Shown here: piece by piece, positions 14,877-22,710 of the stretch | Numbering within the stretch: position 1 is the stretch's first letter | How the letters are laid out: every line of letters starts with the position of its first letter | From: Nitrospira sp. | Lineage (GTDB): Bacteria > Nitrospirota > Nitrospiria > Nitrospirales > UBA8639 | Direction: 5' to 3' | Length of the DNA: 32,431 nucleotides | NCBI GenBank assembly: GCA_028819435.1 | Contig: JAPPLK010000060.1 | Location: 1 to 32,431 of the forward strand | Made by a program: the position numbers and the translations under genes | Notes under the pieces: model-generated | Database searches by the model: none | Told to the model about the DNA's origin: nothing | Seen by the model: the letters and a program-made list of their open reading frames with translations, nothing else

Positions 14877-16703
14877 ATGAGCAAGAGCAGATATGGAAGT
14901 AACTTGGCCCGGTGGGGCGTGTGCTTGACCGTGAGTGTCCTGCTGGGGCTGGGGCTCCCCCTGAGTAGCGGAGCCCAGGAAGACCTCCCTGAAGGCTTCA
15001 AACAGCAAGGCCTGCCGTCGCCCCCGCCAGCGGAACAGATCGAAGCGGGCAAACGGGTATACTTTACGAAATGTGTCTGGTGTCACGGGGTGGAAGGCGC
15101 CGGGGACGGGCCGGGTGCTGTCCGGTTGTGGCCTCGACCGCGGAACTTCAACGCGGGCACCTTCAAGATCCGGCATACGGCCAGCGGGCAGTTGCCCCTG
15201 ATTGACTTGGATCTGCTCCAAACGGTCACGCACGGCCTGCCGGGCTCGGCTATGCCGTCCTGGGAAGGCATTCTCACCGAACAACAACGCAAGGACGTGT
15301 TGGCCTTCGTGACGACCCAACTGGTGCAGGACCGGTCGTGGCAGGATGAAGAATTCGAAGAACTGTTTGTGTTGCAATTAGACCAACTCACCCCGAAACA
15401 GAACACGCCGGAGTCCATTAAACGGGGTTCCGAATTGGTGGTGGAAAAGAAATGCATCGAATGTCACGGACTGGAAGGCCGGGGCGACGGGAATGCGTTC
15501 AACCTCAAGGACGATTGGGGATTCAGCATCCAACCGGCGGACTGGCACAAATGCTGGAACTTCCGGGGTAGCCGGCAGGACCCGTACAACGTCAGGAACA
15601 TCTTCCGGACCTTCTCCACCGGGCTGAACGGCACGCCGATGCCGTCGTTCGCGGACAATACCAGCGTGGATGAGCGGTGGGACATTGCCAACTACGTGAA
15701 CTCGCTGTGTGAGCGGGAGCATGAGATCCCCGCGCCGCAAGGACAAGTGAGCGATCAAACGGCGCAAGCGTTCTCCACGGCGCTGCCTTTACCCATTGAC
15801 CCCTTGACGGACAAACCCAAGAGTAATTTCGTGATTCCGTCGAAGTTCGTGGAGGGAGACCTCCCCACGGATGAAAATGACGAGCGATGGAAGTTAGTGC
15901 CGCGCCGATGGCTGGCCATGGGCGGACAGATCACGCACAAACCCCGGAACTTCGTGAACCGGATCGACGACATGTGGGTGCAAGCGCTGTATAACGAAAC
16001 GCACATCGAATTCATGTTCCGTTGGGATGACCGGACCAAGAGTATTCAGGAAGACGAAGTGGACTGGGACCCCACGGAGGTAAACCTGGGTGACTATGGC
16101 GTGGAGGAACAGGCCCCACAGGGCACGACCTTTGCCGAAGACCCGTTCCACCAGGAATCGATTGCGGCCAAGCAAAAAGACGGCTATGCCGTGTACAGCG
16201 ACGGCGTGGCGTTCCAATTCCCTGTCAAGTGGCAGGAACTGCCGGCCCCGCGGAAGCCACGGTACTTCTGGGGGGACGAGCGGTTTTCCGTGGATTTGAC
16301 CAAATGGACCGCGGATGGGACCTTGGGCGTGTATGAAGGCACGGGCTGGGATCAGGACCTCACCGAGTTAGACTTCCAGGAAGAAGTGGAGGTCGTGAAA
16401 GCGGAGTGGGCCAATGGTCGGTGGACCGTGATCGTGAAGCGGCCGCTCAAAGGCGACTACGAAGAAGTGGCATACCTGGAGGCCGGCAAATATATCCCGA
16501 TGGTGTTTTTTGCATGGGACGGGCACAACGGGGACGTGGGGCGCAAGATGGCGGTGTCGGCCTTCTATTATCTGGTGATGGAGCCGCAGATTCCGCTGAC
16601 CACCTACGTGTATCCGGGGTTGATTACGGTCGGCATTGTGATTATCGAAGGCTGGGTGCTGGGCCGCCGCGCCAACCGGCGGAAGGAAAAAGGCCAAGCC
16701 TAA
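14877..16703 (+). CDS. Diheme cytochrome c fused to EBDH/NxrC-type heme-b domain
   Basis: 608 residues; ATG 14877 follows GGAGCGGAG. A signal peptide spans residues 1-33 (cleavage near SGAQ). Two cytochrome c domains follow with CVWCH at 66-70 and CIECH at 193-197; likely Met ligands are in GSAMPSWEG and GTPMPSFAD. Residues about 316-580 resemble the ethylbenzene dehydrogenase-related heme-b domain found in gamma subunits of DMSO-reductase-family enzymes (DERWKLVPRR, MWVQALYNETHIEFMFRWDD, DGVAFQFPVKW, WTVIVKRPLKGDYEE). One C-terminal helix (YVYPGLITVGIVIIEGWVLG) anchors it, leaving all hemes in the periplasm. This is a likely electron entry protein for the module. Its heme-b ligands cannot be assigned by eye. 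Confidence 0.85.
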   Translation: MSKSRYGSNLARWGVCLTVSVLLGLGLPLSSGAQEDLPEGFKQQGLPSPPPAEQIEAGKRVYFTKCVWCHGVEGAGDGPGAVRLWPRPRNFNAGTFKIRHTASGQLPLIDLDLLQTVTHGLPGSAMPSWEGILTEQQRKDVLAFVTTQLVQDRSWQDEEFEELFVLQLDQLTPKQNTPESIKRGSELVVEKKCIECHGLEGRGDGNAFNLKDDWGFSIQPADWHKCWNFRGSRQDPYNVRNIFRTFSTGLNGTPMPSFADNTSVDERWDIANYVNSLCEREHEIPAPQGQVSDQTAQAFSTALPLPIDPLTDKPKSNFVIPSKFVEGDLPTDENDERWKLVPRRWLAMGGQITHKPRNFVNRIDDMWVQALYNETHIEFMFRWDDRTKSIQEDEVDWDPTEVNLGDYGVEEQAPQGTTFAEDPFHQESIAAKQKDGYAVYSDGVAFQFPVKWQELPAPRKPRYFWGDERFSVDLTKWTADGTLGVYEGTGWDQDLTELDFQEEVEVVKAEWANGRWTVIVKRPLKGDYEEVAYLEAGKYIPMVFFAWDGHNGDVGRKMAVSAFYYLVMEPQIPLTTYVYPGLITVGIVIIEGWVLGRRANRRKEKGQA

Positions 16704-16731
16704 GCACACGCGCCTGATAGATTGAACAAGG

Positions 16732-16764
16732 AAGGGGGTGGACTGGCGTCCACCCCCTTTTTTT
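16732..16764 (+). terminator. Rho-independent terminator ending the cytochrome operon
   Basis: GGGGGTGGAC (16734-16743), loop TGGC, GTCCACCCCC (16748-16757), then TTTTTTT. A perfect 10-bp GC-rich stem with a T tract, 31 bases after the stop codon. Confidence 0.95.
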
Positions 16765-16773
16765 ATTATAAAA

Positions 16774-16845
16774 TCACTCCCCCCTTGAGGGGGAGTCGCA
16801 GAAGCCGAGCCGAAGGCGAAGGCTGATGCGGTGGGGGGTGGGAGA
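16774..16845. repeat. GC-rich intergenic palindromic repeat
   Basis: ACTCCCCCC-TTG-AGGGGGAGT (16776-16796) forms a short hairpin, followed by a purine/GC-rich stretch (AGCCGAGCCGAAGGCGAAGGC and GGTGGGGGGTGGG) that looks like part of a dispersed non-coding repeat. Only one copy is in this window; the palindrome resembles that at 1381-1403. Confidence 0.45.
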
Positions 16846-16859
16846 AAAGGAAGAACGGA

Positions 16860-17474
16860 ATGTCAGGGAAGGTGATTCAAGACATTTCAGGTGTGGTGTT
16901 AGCCGGCGGGAAGAGCAAAAGAATGGGGATGGATAAACGCCACCTGCCCGTTCACGGCAAACCGCTCCTGGATAGGGTCACTTCCGTTCTGCTGGAGCTT
17001 TTCCCCGAAGTGCTCCTGGTCCTGGCTGAAGAGGATATTTCGAGACAAGACGATAGAATGCGAATCGTGACTGATCTTATACCTGACCGTGCTGCGGTAG
17101 GGGGGCTGTATACTGGTCTGTACCATTCCCGCTATCCACGTGTATTCGTCGTAGCCTGTGACATGCCGTTCATCAATCCAGCCGTCATTGGGCTTTTTCT
17201 TCAGAAGATCGATGCAACGGATATTGTCGTGGCGCAATTGGTCACCGGACTTCAGCCCCTGCACGGGCTGTATTCAAAAAAGTGCCTGCCGATTTTGAAG
17301 GACATGATTGATGCTCGAGACCTCCGTCTTCAAAACATTGTCGACAAGCCGGGACTGACCGTGCATCGTGTTCCCGAAACGGAGATTAAGCGTTTGGATC
17401 CCCAATTGATTTCCTTTCTGAATTTGAATTCACCGGCCGACCTTGAGCTTGCGAACAAAATCAGTCCCGGCTAG
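16860..17474 (+). CDS. mobA: Molybdenum cofactor guanylyltransferase
   Basis: 204 residues. The N-terminal nucleotide-binding signature is GVVLAGGKSKRMGMDK at residues 10-25, followed by VACDMPFINP, the metal/GTP-binding acidic motif of MobA, and PLHGLYSK. MobA adds GMP from GTP to Mo-molybdopterin, giving the MGD form used by DMSO-reductase-family enzymes, which include nitrite oxidoreductase. Length is normal for MobA. The ATG has AAAAGGAAG upstream. It lies alone after the terminator, with argS following; a TorD chaperone and a Tat-type Fe-S protein are further downstream. Confidence 0.9.
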   Translation: MSGKVIQDISGVVLAGGKSKRMGMDKRHLPVHGKPLLDRVTSVLLELFPEVLLVLAEEDISRQDDRMRIVTDLIPDRAAVGGLYTGLYHSRYPRVFVVACDMPFINPAVIGLFLQKIDATDIVVAQLVTGLQPLHGLYSKKCLPILKDMIDARDLRLQNIVDKPGLTVHRVPETEIKRLDPQLISFLNLNSPADLELANKISPG

Positions 17475-17603
17475 TTCCCATGCATGGGGAATGCATCAAA
17501 TGGTCACGACTCCAGCCCGTCCTTTGCTTGCGAGGCCCGAAAAGCCTGTGTTAAATTCCGAAGCCTCTTCTCCCTGAATTCCCACTTATTTTTCGATACC
17601 AGC

Positions 17604-19355
17604 ATGTCTGTCGGAATCGTTCAAGAACAGGTTGCCTCTGCCATTACCAATGCCTTGCTGGAGGCAAGGAAACGCGGAGCCTTGCAATCAACGAATTTCC
17701 CCGAGCCCGTGATTGATTTTCCCAAGCGGGAGGAATGGGGGGATTTGTCCTCGAACGTGGCCATGAGCATGGCGAAAGAGGAGAAGCGTCCGCCGTTGGA
17801 AGTGGCTCAAGTGATTGCGGATCAACTGCGAACCTCGTGTCCTCTTTTGGAAAAGGTGTCGGTAGCCCCGCCGGGATTCTTGAATTTTACGCTTCGGCCG
17901 GACTGCTGGTTTTCGGTACTCGAAGAGGTCGAGCGGACAGGTGACCGTTACGGCCACGGCACGGTGGGACAAGGGCAGCGAGTCCTTTTGGAGTTTGTCA
18001 GTGCGAATCCTACGGGTCCCCTACACATGGGACATGGGCGCGGAGCCGCGCTGGGTGAAGCTTTGGCAAGATTGCTGCAAGCCGCAGGGTATGAAGTTGA
18101 CAAGGAGTATTATATCAATGACGCGGGTCGTCAAATGAAACTGTTGGCCGACTCCGTGTACGCACGGTACCTGGAACTGCACGACCGTGAGTGTTCGTTT
18201 CCCGAGGACGGGTACCATGGAGACTACATCAAAGTCCTGGCGCAAGCGTTGAACCGGGAAAAAGGCTCGGAAATCCTGAACTTAGCCAGTGACGCTGCTC
18301 GCAGGGAATGCGGGCAATGGGCATCCGAGCAACTCGTACGAGCCATCAAAGATGATCTTGAGCGATTCGGGGTGACGTTCGAGACGTGGTACAGCGAGGC
18401 CTCGTTGTTTTCTGCGGGGAAAATCGAGGCGGCTTTGCAGGCTCTCGAACAGCGTGACTTGGTGTTTATACGTGACGAGGCCACGTGGTTCCGGTCTTCT
18501 GAATTTCAGGATGAAAAAGACCGCGTGGTTCGCAAGCAGGATGGTGACTATACCTACCTGGCTTCGGATATCGCCTACCATTTCGATAAGTTGCAGCGGG
18601 GCTACGAATGGTTGATTAACGTTTGGGGCGCGGACCATCATGGTTACGTCCCCCGCATGAAAGCCGCGGTCAACGCCTTTGGCTACGGCGACGATAGTTT
18701 GCGGGTGGTTTTGGTCCAGATGGTGCGGTTATTGCGGGGCGGGGAAAAAGTCGAGATGTCCAAACGGGCAGGCGAATTTATCACGCTACAGGACGTGGTC
18801 GATGAAGTAGGGGCCGATGCCGCCAAGTTTTTTTTTCTGATGCGTCGTTCGGATACGCATCTTGAATTCGATCTTGAGTTGGCAAAAAAACAGTCCTCAG
18901 AAAATCCCGTCTATTACGTTCAATATGCCCACGCGCGGCTGGCCAGCTTGTTCAGGACGGCCCGTGAACGAGGGTTTCCCGTACTGCCGGTCGGCGATGC
19001 GCCGTTGGCCGCGCTGGTCCAGCCGGAAGAACTTTGGCTGGTGAAGCAGTTGTCGAGTTTCCCCGGGTTGCTTGAAGCGAGTGCCGGAGCCTTGGAGCCT
19101 CATCGCATCACGTTCTATCTTCAAGAACTTGCAGGGTTGCTCCACGTTTTCTATTACAAGCATCGCGTTCTTCCGCCCAGGATCGATGGCGTCAAGGAAG
19201 ATGAAGCAGGTGAGGATGGAGAACCGAGTGAATTGGTTCGGGAAGACTTGTCCAAGGAACTGACCATGGCTAGGTTGGTTTTGTTGAAACAGGTTCAAAC
19301 GGTGCTCAAAAACGGACTCGGGTTATTGGGCGTCAGTGCTCCGGAAACAATGTAA
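17604..19355 (+). CDS. argS: Arginyl-tRNA synthetase
   Basis: 583 residues from ATG 17604; the frame stays open upstream but that extension (rich in Cys, Ser and Phe) does not look like ArgRS. The N-terminal additional domain is followed by the HIGH-type signature LHMGHGRGAALG, the ArgRS-typical VQMVRLLRGGEKVEMSKRAGEF around the KMSK-like site, and a C-terminal anticodon-binding DALR domain (NPVYYVQYAHARL...HRITFYLQELAGLLHVFYYKHRVL). It charges tRNA-Arg in the cytoplasm. The TAA stop shares its last base with the sequence adjoining a solitary MITE end, so the 3' end has been touched by the mobile element without changing the protein. Confidence 0.95.
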   Translation: MSVGIVQEQVASAITNALLEARKRGALQSTNFPEPVIDFPKREEWGDLSSNVAMSMAKEEKRPPLEVAQVIADQLRTSCPLLEKVSVAPPGFLNFTLRPDCWFSVLEEVERTGDRYGHGTVGQGQRVLLEFVSANPTGPLHMGHGRGAALGEALARLLQAAGYEVDKEYYINDAGRQMKLLADSVYARYLELHDRECSFPEDGYHGDYIKVLAQALNREKGSEILNLASDAARRECGQWASEQLVRAIKDDLERFGVTFETWYSEASLFSAGKIEAALQALEQRDLVFIRDEATWFRSSEFQDEKDRVVRKQDGDYTYLASDIAYHFDKLQRGYEWLINVWGADHHGYVPRMKAAVNAFGYGDDSLRVVLVQMVRLLRGGEKVEMSKRAGEFITLQDVVDEVGADAAKFFFLMRRSDTHLEFDLELAKKQSSENPVYYVQYAHARLASLFRTARERGFPVLPVGDAPLAALVQPEELWLVKQLSSFPGLLEASAGALEPHRITFYLQELAGLLHVFYYKHRVLPPRIDGVKEDEAGEDGEPSELVREDLSKELTMARLVLLKQVQTVLKNGLGLLGVSAPETM

Positions 19356-19370
19356 GGAACCTCTGATTAA
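19356..19370 (+). mobile_element. Solitary MITE end (15-base terminal repeat)
   Basis: GGAACCTCTGATTAA directly after the argS stop codon matches 14 of 15 bases of the left end of the 142-bp element. No partner end or internal sequence follows: the tgt gene starts at 19379. It is probably a remnant from deletion or abortive excision, or an ancestral target. Confidence 0.65.
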
Positions 19371-19378
19371 TGAGTTGA

Positions 19379-20572
19379 GTGCGTATCGTGATTGCTTTTT
19401 CCGTAGATCAACAGGATCCCCGGTGCGCGGCTCGTGCCGCGGTGCTGTCCACCCCCCACGGCGCCGTCGACACGCCGGCGTTCATGCCCGTCGGCACGCT
19501 GGGCACGGTGAAGGGCATGGCGCCCGATGAACTGCGGGAATTGGGCTTCGGGTTGATGCTGAGCAACGCCTATCATTTGTATTTGCGACCCGGCCATCGT
19601 CTCATTCAGGAGCAAGGCGGGCTTCACGGGTTTACGGCGTGGAACGGTGCGATTTTAACGGACAGTGGGGGCTTTCAGTTGGTCAGCCTTGCGGACCTGC
19701 GAAAGATCACGGATGACGGGATTTCCTTCAGGTCGCATTTGGACGGGTCCCTGCATCATCTCACGCCCGAGTTGTGCATGGAAATTCAAATGGCTCTGGG
19801 CTCGGACGTGATGATGACGCTGGACGAATGCCCACCACATCCATGTTCAAACGAGCAGGCCATGATCGCGGTTACGCGGACTACGGCATGGGCGAAACGG
19901 TGTGCCGTGGCTGCGCGTGATCGGCGACAGGCGCTGTTCGGTATCGTGCAGGGAGCGCTGGATGCCGATTTGCGCCGGCAGTCCGCTCGCGAGTTGGTTG
20001 AGATCGGATTTGATGGGTACGCCATCGGTGGGCTATCGTTGGGAGAAGATAAGCCTGCCTTGCTGTCCATGCTTGAAGTTTCGGTTGACGAACTGCCTCC
20101 CTCCCGCCCTCGTTACCTGATGGGTGTCGGTCTTCCCGAAGACCTTGTCGAAGGCGTCATGCGCGGAGTGGATATGTTTGACTGTGTGATTCCGTCTCGT
20201 CATGGGCGGACGGGATGGTTGTTCACGACTCAAGGACGGGTCTTGATCAAACATGCGCAATATGCGAAGGATAATGGCCCGATCGATACGCAGTGTGAAT
20301 GTCCGGTCTGCCGGAAGTATTCCCGAGCCTATTTGCGGCATTTGTACCTGTCCAATGAAATGTTGGGGGTGCGACTCAACACGATCCACAATCTTTGGTA
20401 TTATCGAACGCTCATGGATGCGATGCGTTCAGCGATTCAAGACGGCATCTTTCCGGCATTTCGCCGGGCTTTCTATGAACAACGCCGTGAGTATGAAAAG
20501 AGCGCCGCGCATGCAGAACTGGCCGGCGCTACGGTTGTGGCCGAGGGATCAACTAGCGGAAAGGATGGGTAA
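19379..20572 (+). CDS. tgt: tRNA-guanine transglycosylase
   Basis: 397 residues from GTG 19379; a second GTG at 19388 is also possible and no clear ribosome site is visible, perhaps because the upstream sequence was replaced by the MITE remnant. Landmarks of bacterial TGT: TPHGAVDTPAFMPVGT, LTDSGGFQ with the general-base Asp, GGLSLGE, and DCVIPSRHGRTG with the nucleophilic Asp. Zinc ligands are CECPVC plus a downstream His. It exchanges guanine 34 for preQ1 in tRNAs on the way to queuosine. The usual PTRNARNG string after the nucleophile reads PSRHGRTG here. The gene order tgt-yajC-secD-secF is a conserved bacterial arrangement; the tgt stop TAA is 1 base from the yajC ATG overlap zone. Confidence 0.93.
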   Translation: MRIVIAFSVDQQDPRCAARAAVLSTPHGAVDTPAFMPVGTLGTVKGMAPDELRELGFGLMLSNAYHLYLRPGHRLIQEQGGLHGFTAWNGAILTDSGGFQLVSLADLRKITDDGISFRSHLDGSLHHLTPELCMEIQMALGSDVMMTLDECPPHPCSNEQAMIAVTRTTAWAKRCAVAARDRRQALFGIVQGALDADLRRQSARELVEIGFDGYAIGGLSLGEDKPALLSMLEVSVDELPPSRPRYLMGVGLPEDLVEGVMRGVDMFDCVIPSRHGRTGWLFTTQGRVLIKHAQYAKDNGPIDTQCECPVCRKYSRAYLRHLYLSNEMLGVRLNTIHNLWYYRTLMDAMRSAIQDGIFPAFRRAFYEQRREYEKSAAHAELAGATVVAEGSTSGKDG

Positions 20573-20896
20573 ATGGGCGTGGAGATCGGCTCGATAGCCT
20601 GGGCACAGGGAGGGGCGCCAGAGGGAGCGGCGGGGCTCTTTTCTCTGGTGCCGTTCATTTTGATTTTCGTGGTGTTTTATTTTTTGTTGATCCTGCCGCA
20701 GCAAAGGAAACAGAAGCAGCACAAGGAGATGTTAACCAAGTTGAAGAAGGGCGATAAGATTATCACGTCTGCCGGTATTTGGGGATCCATTACCCGGTTG
20801 GATAAAGAGACCGCCACCGTGCAAGTGGATGACAATACGAAAATGAAGATTCAACGTGAGAACATTTCCCGGTTACGGACGGAAGACGAAGGGTAG
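20573..20896 (+). CDS. yajC: Sec translocon accessory protein YajC
   Basis: 107 residues. One membrane helix (about residues 25-44: LVPFILIFVVFYFLLILPQQ) is followed by the family motif RKQKQHKEMLTKLKKGDKIITSAGIWG and an acidic C-terminus. It joins SecD and SecF in the SecYEG-associated complex. The ATG overlaps the tgt stop TAA by one base region (TAAATG), and secD follows 9 bases after its stop, so the three are co-transcribed. Confidence 0.95.
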   Translation: MGVEIGSIAWAQGGAPEGAAGLFSLVPFILIFVVFYFLLILPQQRKQKQHKEMLTKLKKGDKIITSAGIWGSITRLDKETATVQVDDNTKMKIQRENISRLRTEDEG

Positions 20897-20905
20897 AGGA
20901 CAGGC

Positions 20906-22546
20906 ATGAAAAAAATTCGTGGCCGCTTGTTACTTGTGTTGTTCCTGTCCGCTGTGTCCTTCTATTTGTTTCTGCCTTCATGGCCGGGACTGTACGACCG
21001 GATTCCCGAGAGCATCAGGTGGCTGGTTCCCCCTCGCGGCGTCTCGCTCGGTCTCGACCTGCAGGGCGGCATTCACCTGGTGTTGGAGGTGGAAGAGGAG
21101 CGGGCCGTCGAGATTGCCGTTGACCGTGCCGTCAAGGCTATGCGGGACCTGTTGACCGACAAGGACATCGCCTTTGACACCGTTGAACGGGTTGGGAGTC
21201 TCCAAGTTCGGCTTGAGCTGTCGAGGGAAGAAACGGTTGAAGAAACCGCTGAGCTGATTCGTGACGAATTCCCTTCGTATTTTCAGGTTTCGCAAGAAGG
21301 TCGTATCCTGGTCGTCGAAATCCTCGACAGCGAAGTCAATCGGATCAAGAACGCGGCCATCAATCAGGCCTTGGAGACGATTCGAAATCGGATCGATCAA
21401 TTCGGTGTCACGGAACCGTTACTGCAACGCCAAGGACGGACGGAACTCGTGATCCAACTTCCCGGGGTCAACGATCCCGAGCGGGCGAAAAGCCTGATCC
21501 AGGATACCGCCTTGCTGGAATTCAAAATGCTCGACGAGGACAATCAGCCGGGACTCGGGTTGCCCGTGCAAGTCAAACGCAGTGAAGAGACGAGTATTCA
21601 AGAGAAATTTGCCGACAAGGTTCCCGATGGTTCAGAAATTCTGTTTGAACCCATCCCCGATTCCAAGGGCGGCCCTCCGGTTTTCAGCCGGCCGTATCTC
21701 GTGCAAAAAGAGGCGGCGCTGACCGGAGACGTGTTGCAGGACGCACGTGTCAATTATACGGAATTCAGCGAAGTCTACGTGGGGGTGACGTTTGACAGCA
21801 AAGGTGCGAAAGAATTCGGGCGGATTACCAGTGCCAACGTGGGTAAGTTCATGGCGATTGTACTGGACGGCACGGTCTATTCTGCGCCGCGTATTAACGA
21901 ACCCATTCTCGGCGGGCGGGCCCAGATCACCGGCAATTTTACCACGGATGAGGCAAATGACCTGGCCATCGTTCTTCGAGCAGGTGCGCTTCCCGCGCCG
22001 ATGAAAACGATACAGGACCTGACCGTGGGGCCTTCGTTGGGACAGGATTCCATTGAGAAAGGGCTGAAGACTACGCTGATTGCCGGCCTGATCGTGCTGG
22101 TCTTTATGGTGATCTATTACCGGATGTCGGGGGTGATTGCCGATGCGGCCCTGGTGTTGAATCTCCTTTGTTTGTTGGGCGCGTTATCCGGTCTCAACGC
22201 GACGCTGACGTTGCCGGGGATCGCGGGCATCATTTTGACGATCGGCATGGGGGTGGACTCCAATATTTTGATTTTTGAGCGTATCAGGGAAGAATTGAGA
22301 CAGGGGCGCCCCGTTCGCTTGGCGGTCGATGCCGGATACGACAAGGCCTTCTTGACGATCGTCGATTCCCACGTCACGACGTTGATTACCGGATTGGCGT
22401 TGTTTTTATTCGGCACCGGGCCTATCAAGGGGTTTGCCGTGACCCTGTGTCTGGGTATTGGGATCAATCTGTTCACCGCGTTGATCGGGACCAAAGTCGT
22501 CTTCGATCTCATCAATCGGCGTAAGCTGGAACGGTTGAGCATTTAG
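20906..22546 (+). CDS. secD: Protein translocase subunit SecD
   Basis: 546 residues. An N-terminal helix, then the signature LGLDLQGGIHLVLEVE, a large periplasmic P1 domain (to about residue 340, with GVTFDSKGAKEFGRIT and LDGTVYSAPRI), and a five-helix C-terminal bundle with GMGVDSNILIFERIREEL. With SecF it uses the proton gradient to pull preproteins across the membrane. The TAG stop at 22544-22546 spans the junction with MITE copy 3 (its G is the first base of the element); without the element the stop would be the same TAG. Confidence 0.96.
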   Translation: MKKIRGRLLLVLFLSAVSFYLFLPSWPGLYDRIPESIRWLVPPRGVSLGLDLQGGIHLVLEVEEERAVEIAVDRAVKAMRDLLTDKDIAFDTVERVGSLQVRLELSREETVEETAELIRDEFPSYFQVSQEGRILVVEILDSEVNRIKNAAINQALETIRNRIDQFGVTEPLLQRQGRTELVIQLPGVNDPERAKSLIQDTALLEFKMLDEDNQPGLGLPVQVKRSEETSIQEKFADKVPDGSEILFEPIPDSKGGPPVFSRPYLVQKEAALTGDVLQDARVNYTEFSEVYVGVTFDSKGAKEFGRITSANVGKFMAIVLDGTVYSAPRINEPILGGRAQITGNFTTDEANDLAIVLRAGALPAPMKTIQDLTVGPSLGQDSIEKGLKTTLIAGLIVLVFMVIYYRMSGVIADAALVLNLLCLLGALSGLNATLTLPGIAGIILTIGMGVDSNILIFERIREELRQGRPVRLAVDAGYDKAFLTIVDSHVTTLITGLALFLFGTGPIKGFAVTLCLGIGINLFTALIGTKVVFDLINRRKLERLSI

Positions 22547-22691
22547 GAACCTCTGATTTATTGTGATAGCGGGATGCAGGGCAAGGCGTCCCGGAGCGAA
22601 ACCCGAGGCTTATCAGAGAGATAGGTGAGGGTTGAGCGAGGACACAACGCAGCCATGCGCCCGATAGTGCAGTAAATCAGAGGTTCCTTTA
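22542..22691. mobile_element. 142-bp MITE copy 3 with TTTA target duplication, between secD and secF
   Basis: Element 22546-22687 with perfect 15-bp inverted repeats (GGAACCTCTGATTTA / TAAATCAGAGGTTCC), flanked by TTTA at 22542-22545 and 22688-22691. Removing it restores an 18-base gap between the secD stop and the secF ATG, with the secF ribosome site unchanged. Confidence 0.93.
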
Positions 22692-22710
22692 GCCTGTCTT
22701 GAGGTGGACC

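Noticed and set aside
17475..17495. Palindrome around TTCCCATGCATGGGGAA after mobA
   Set aside because: It is short, has no T tract and no second copy was seen; not enough to call a terminator or operator.
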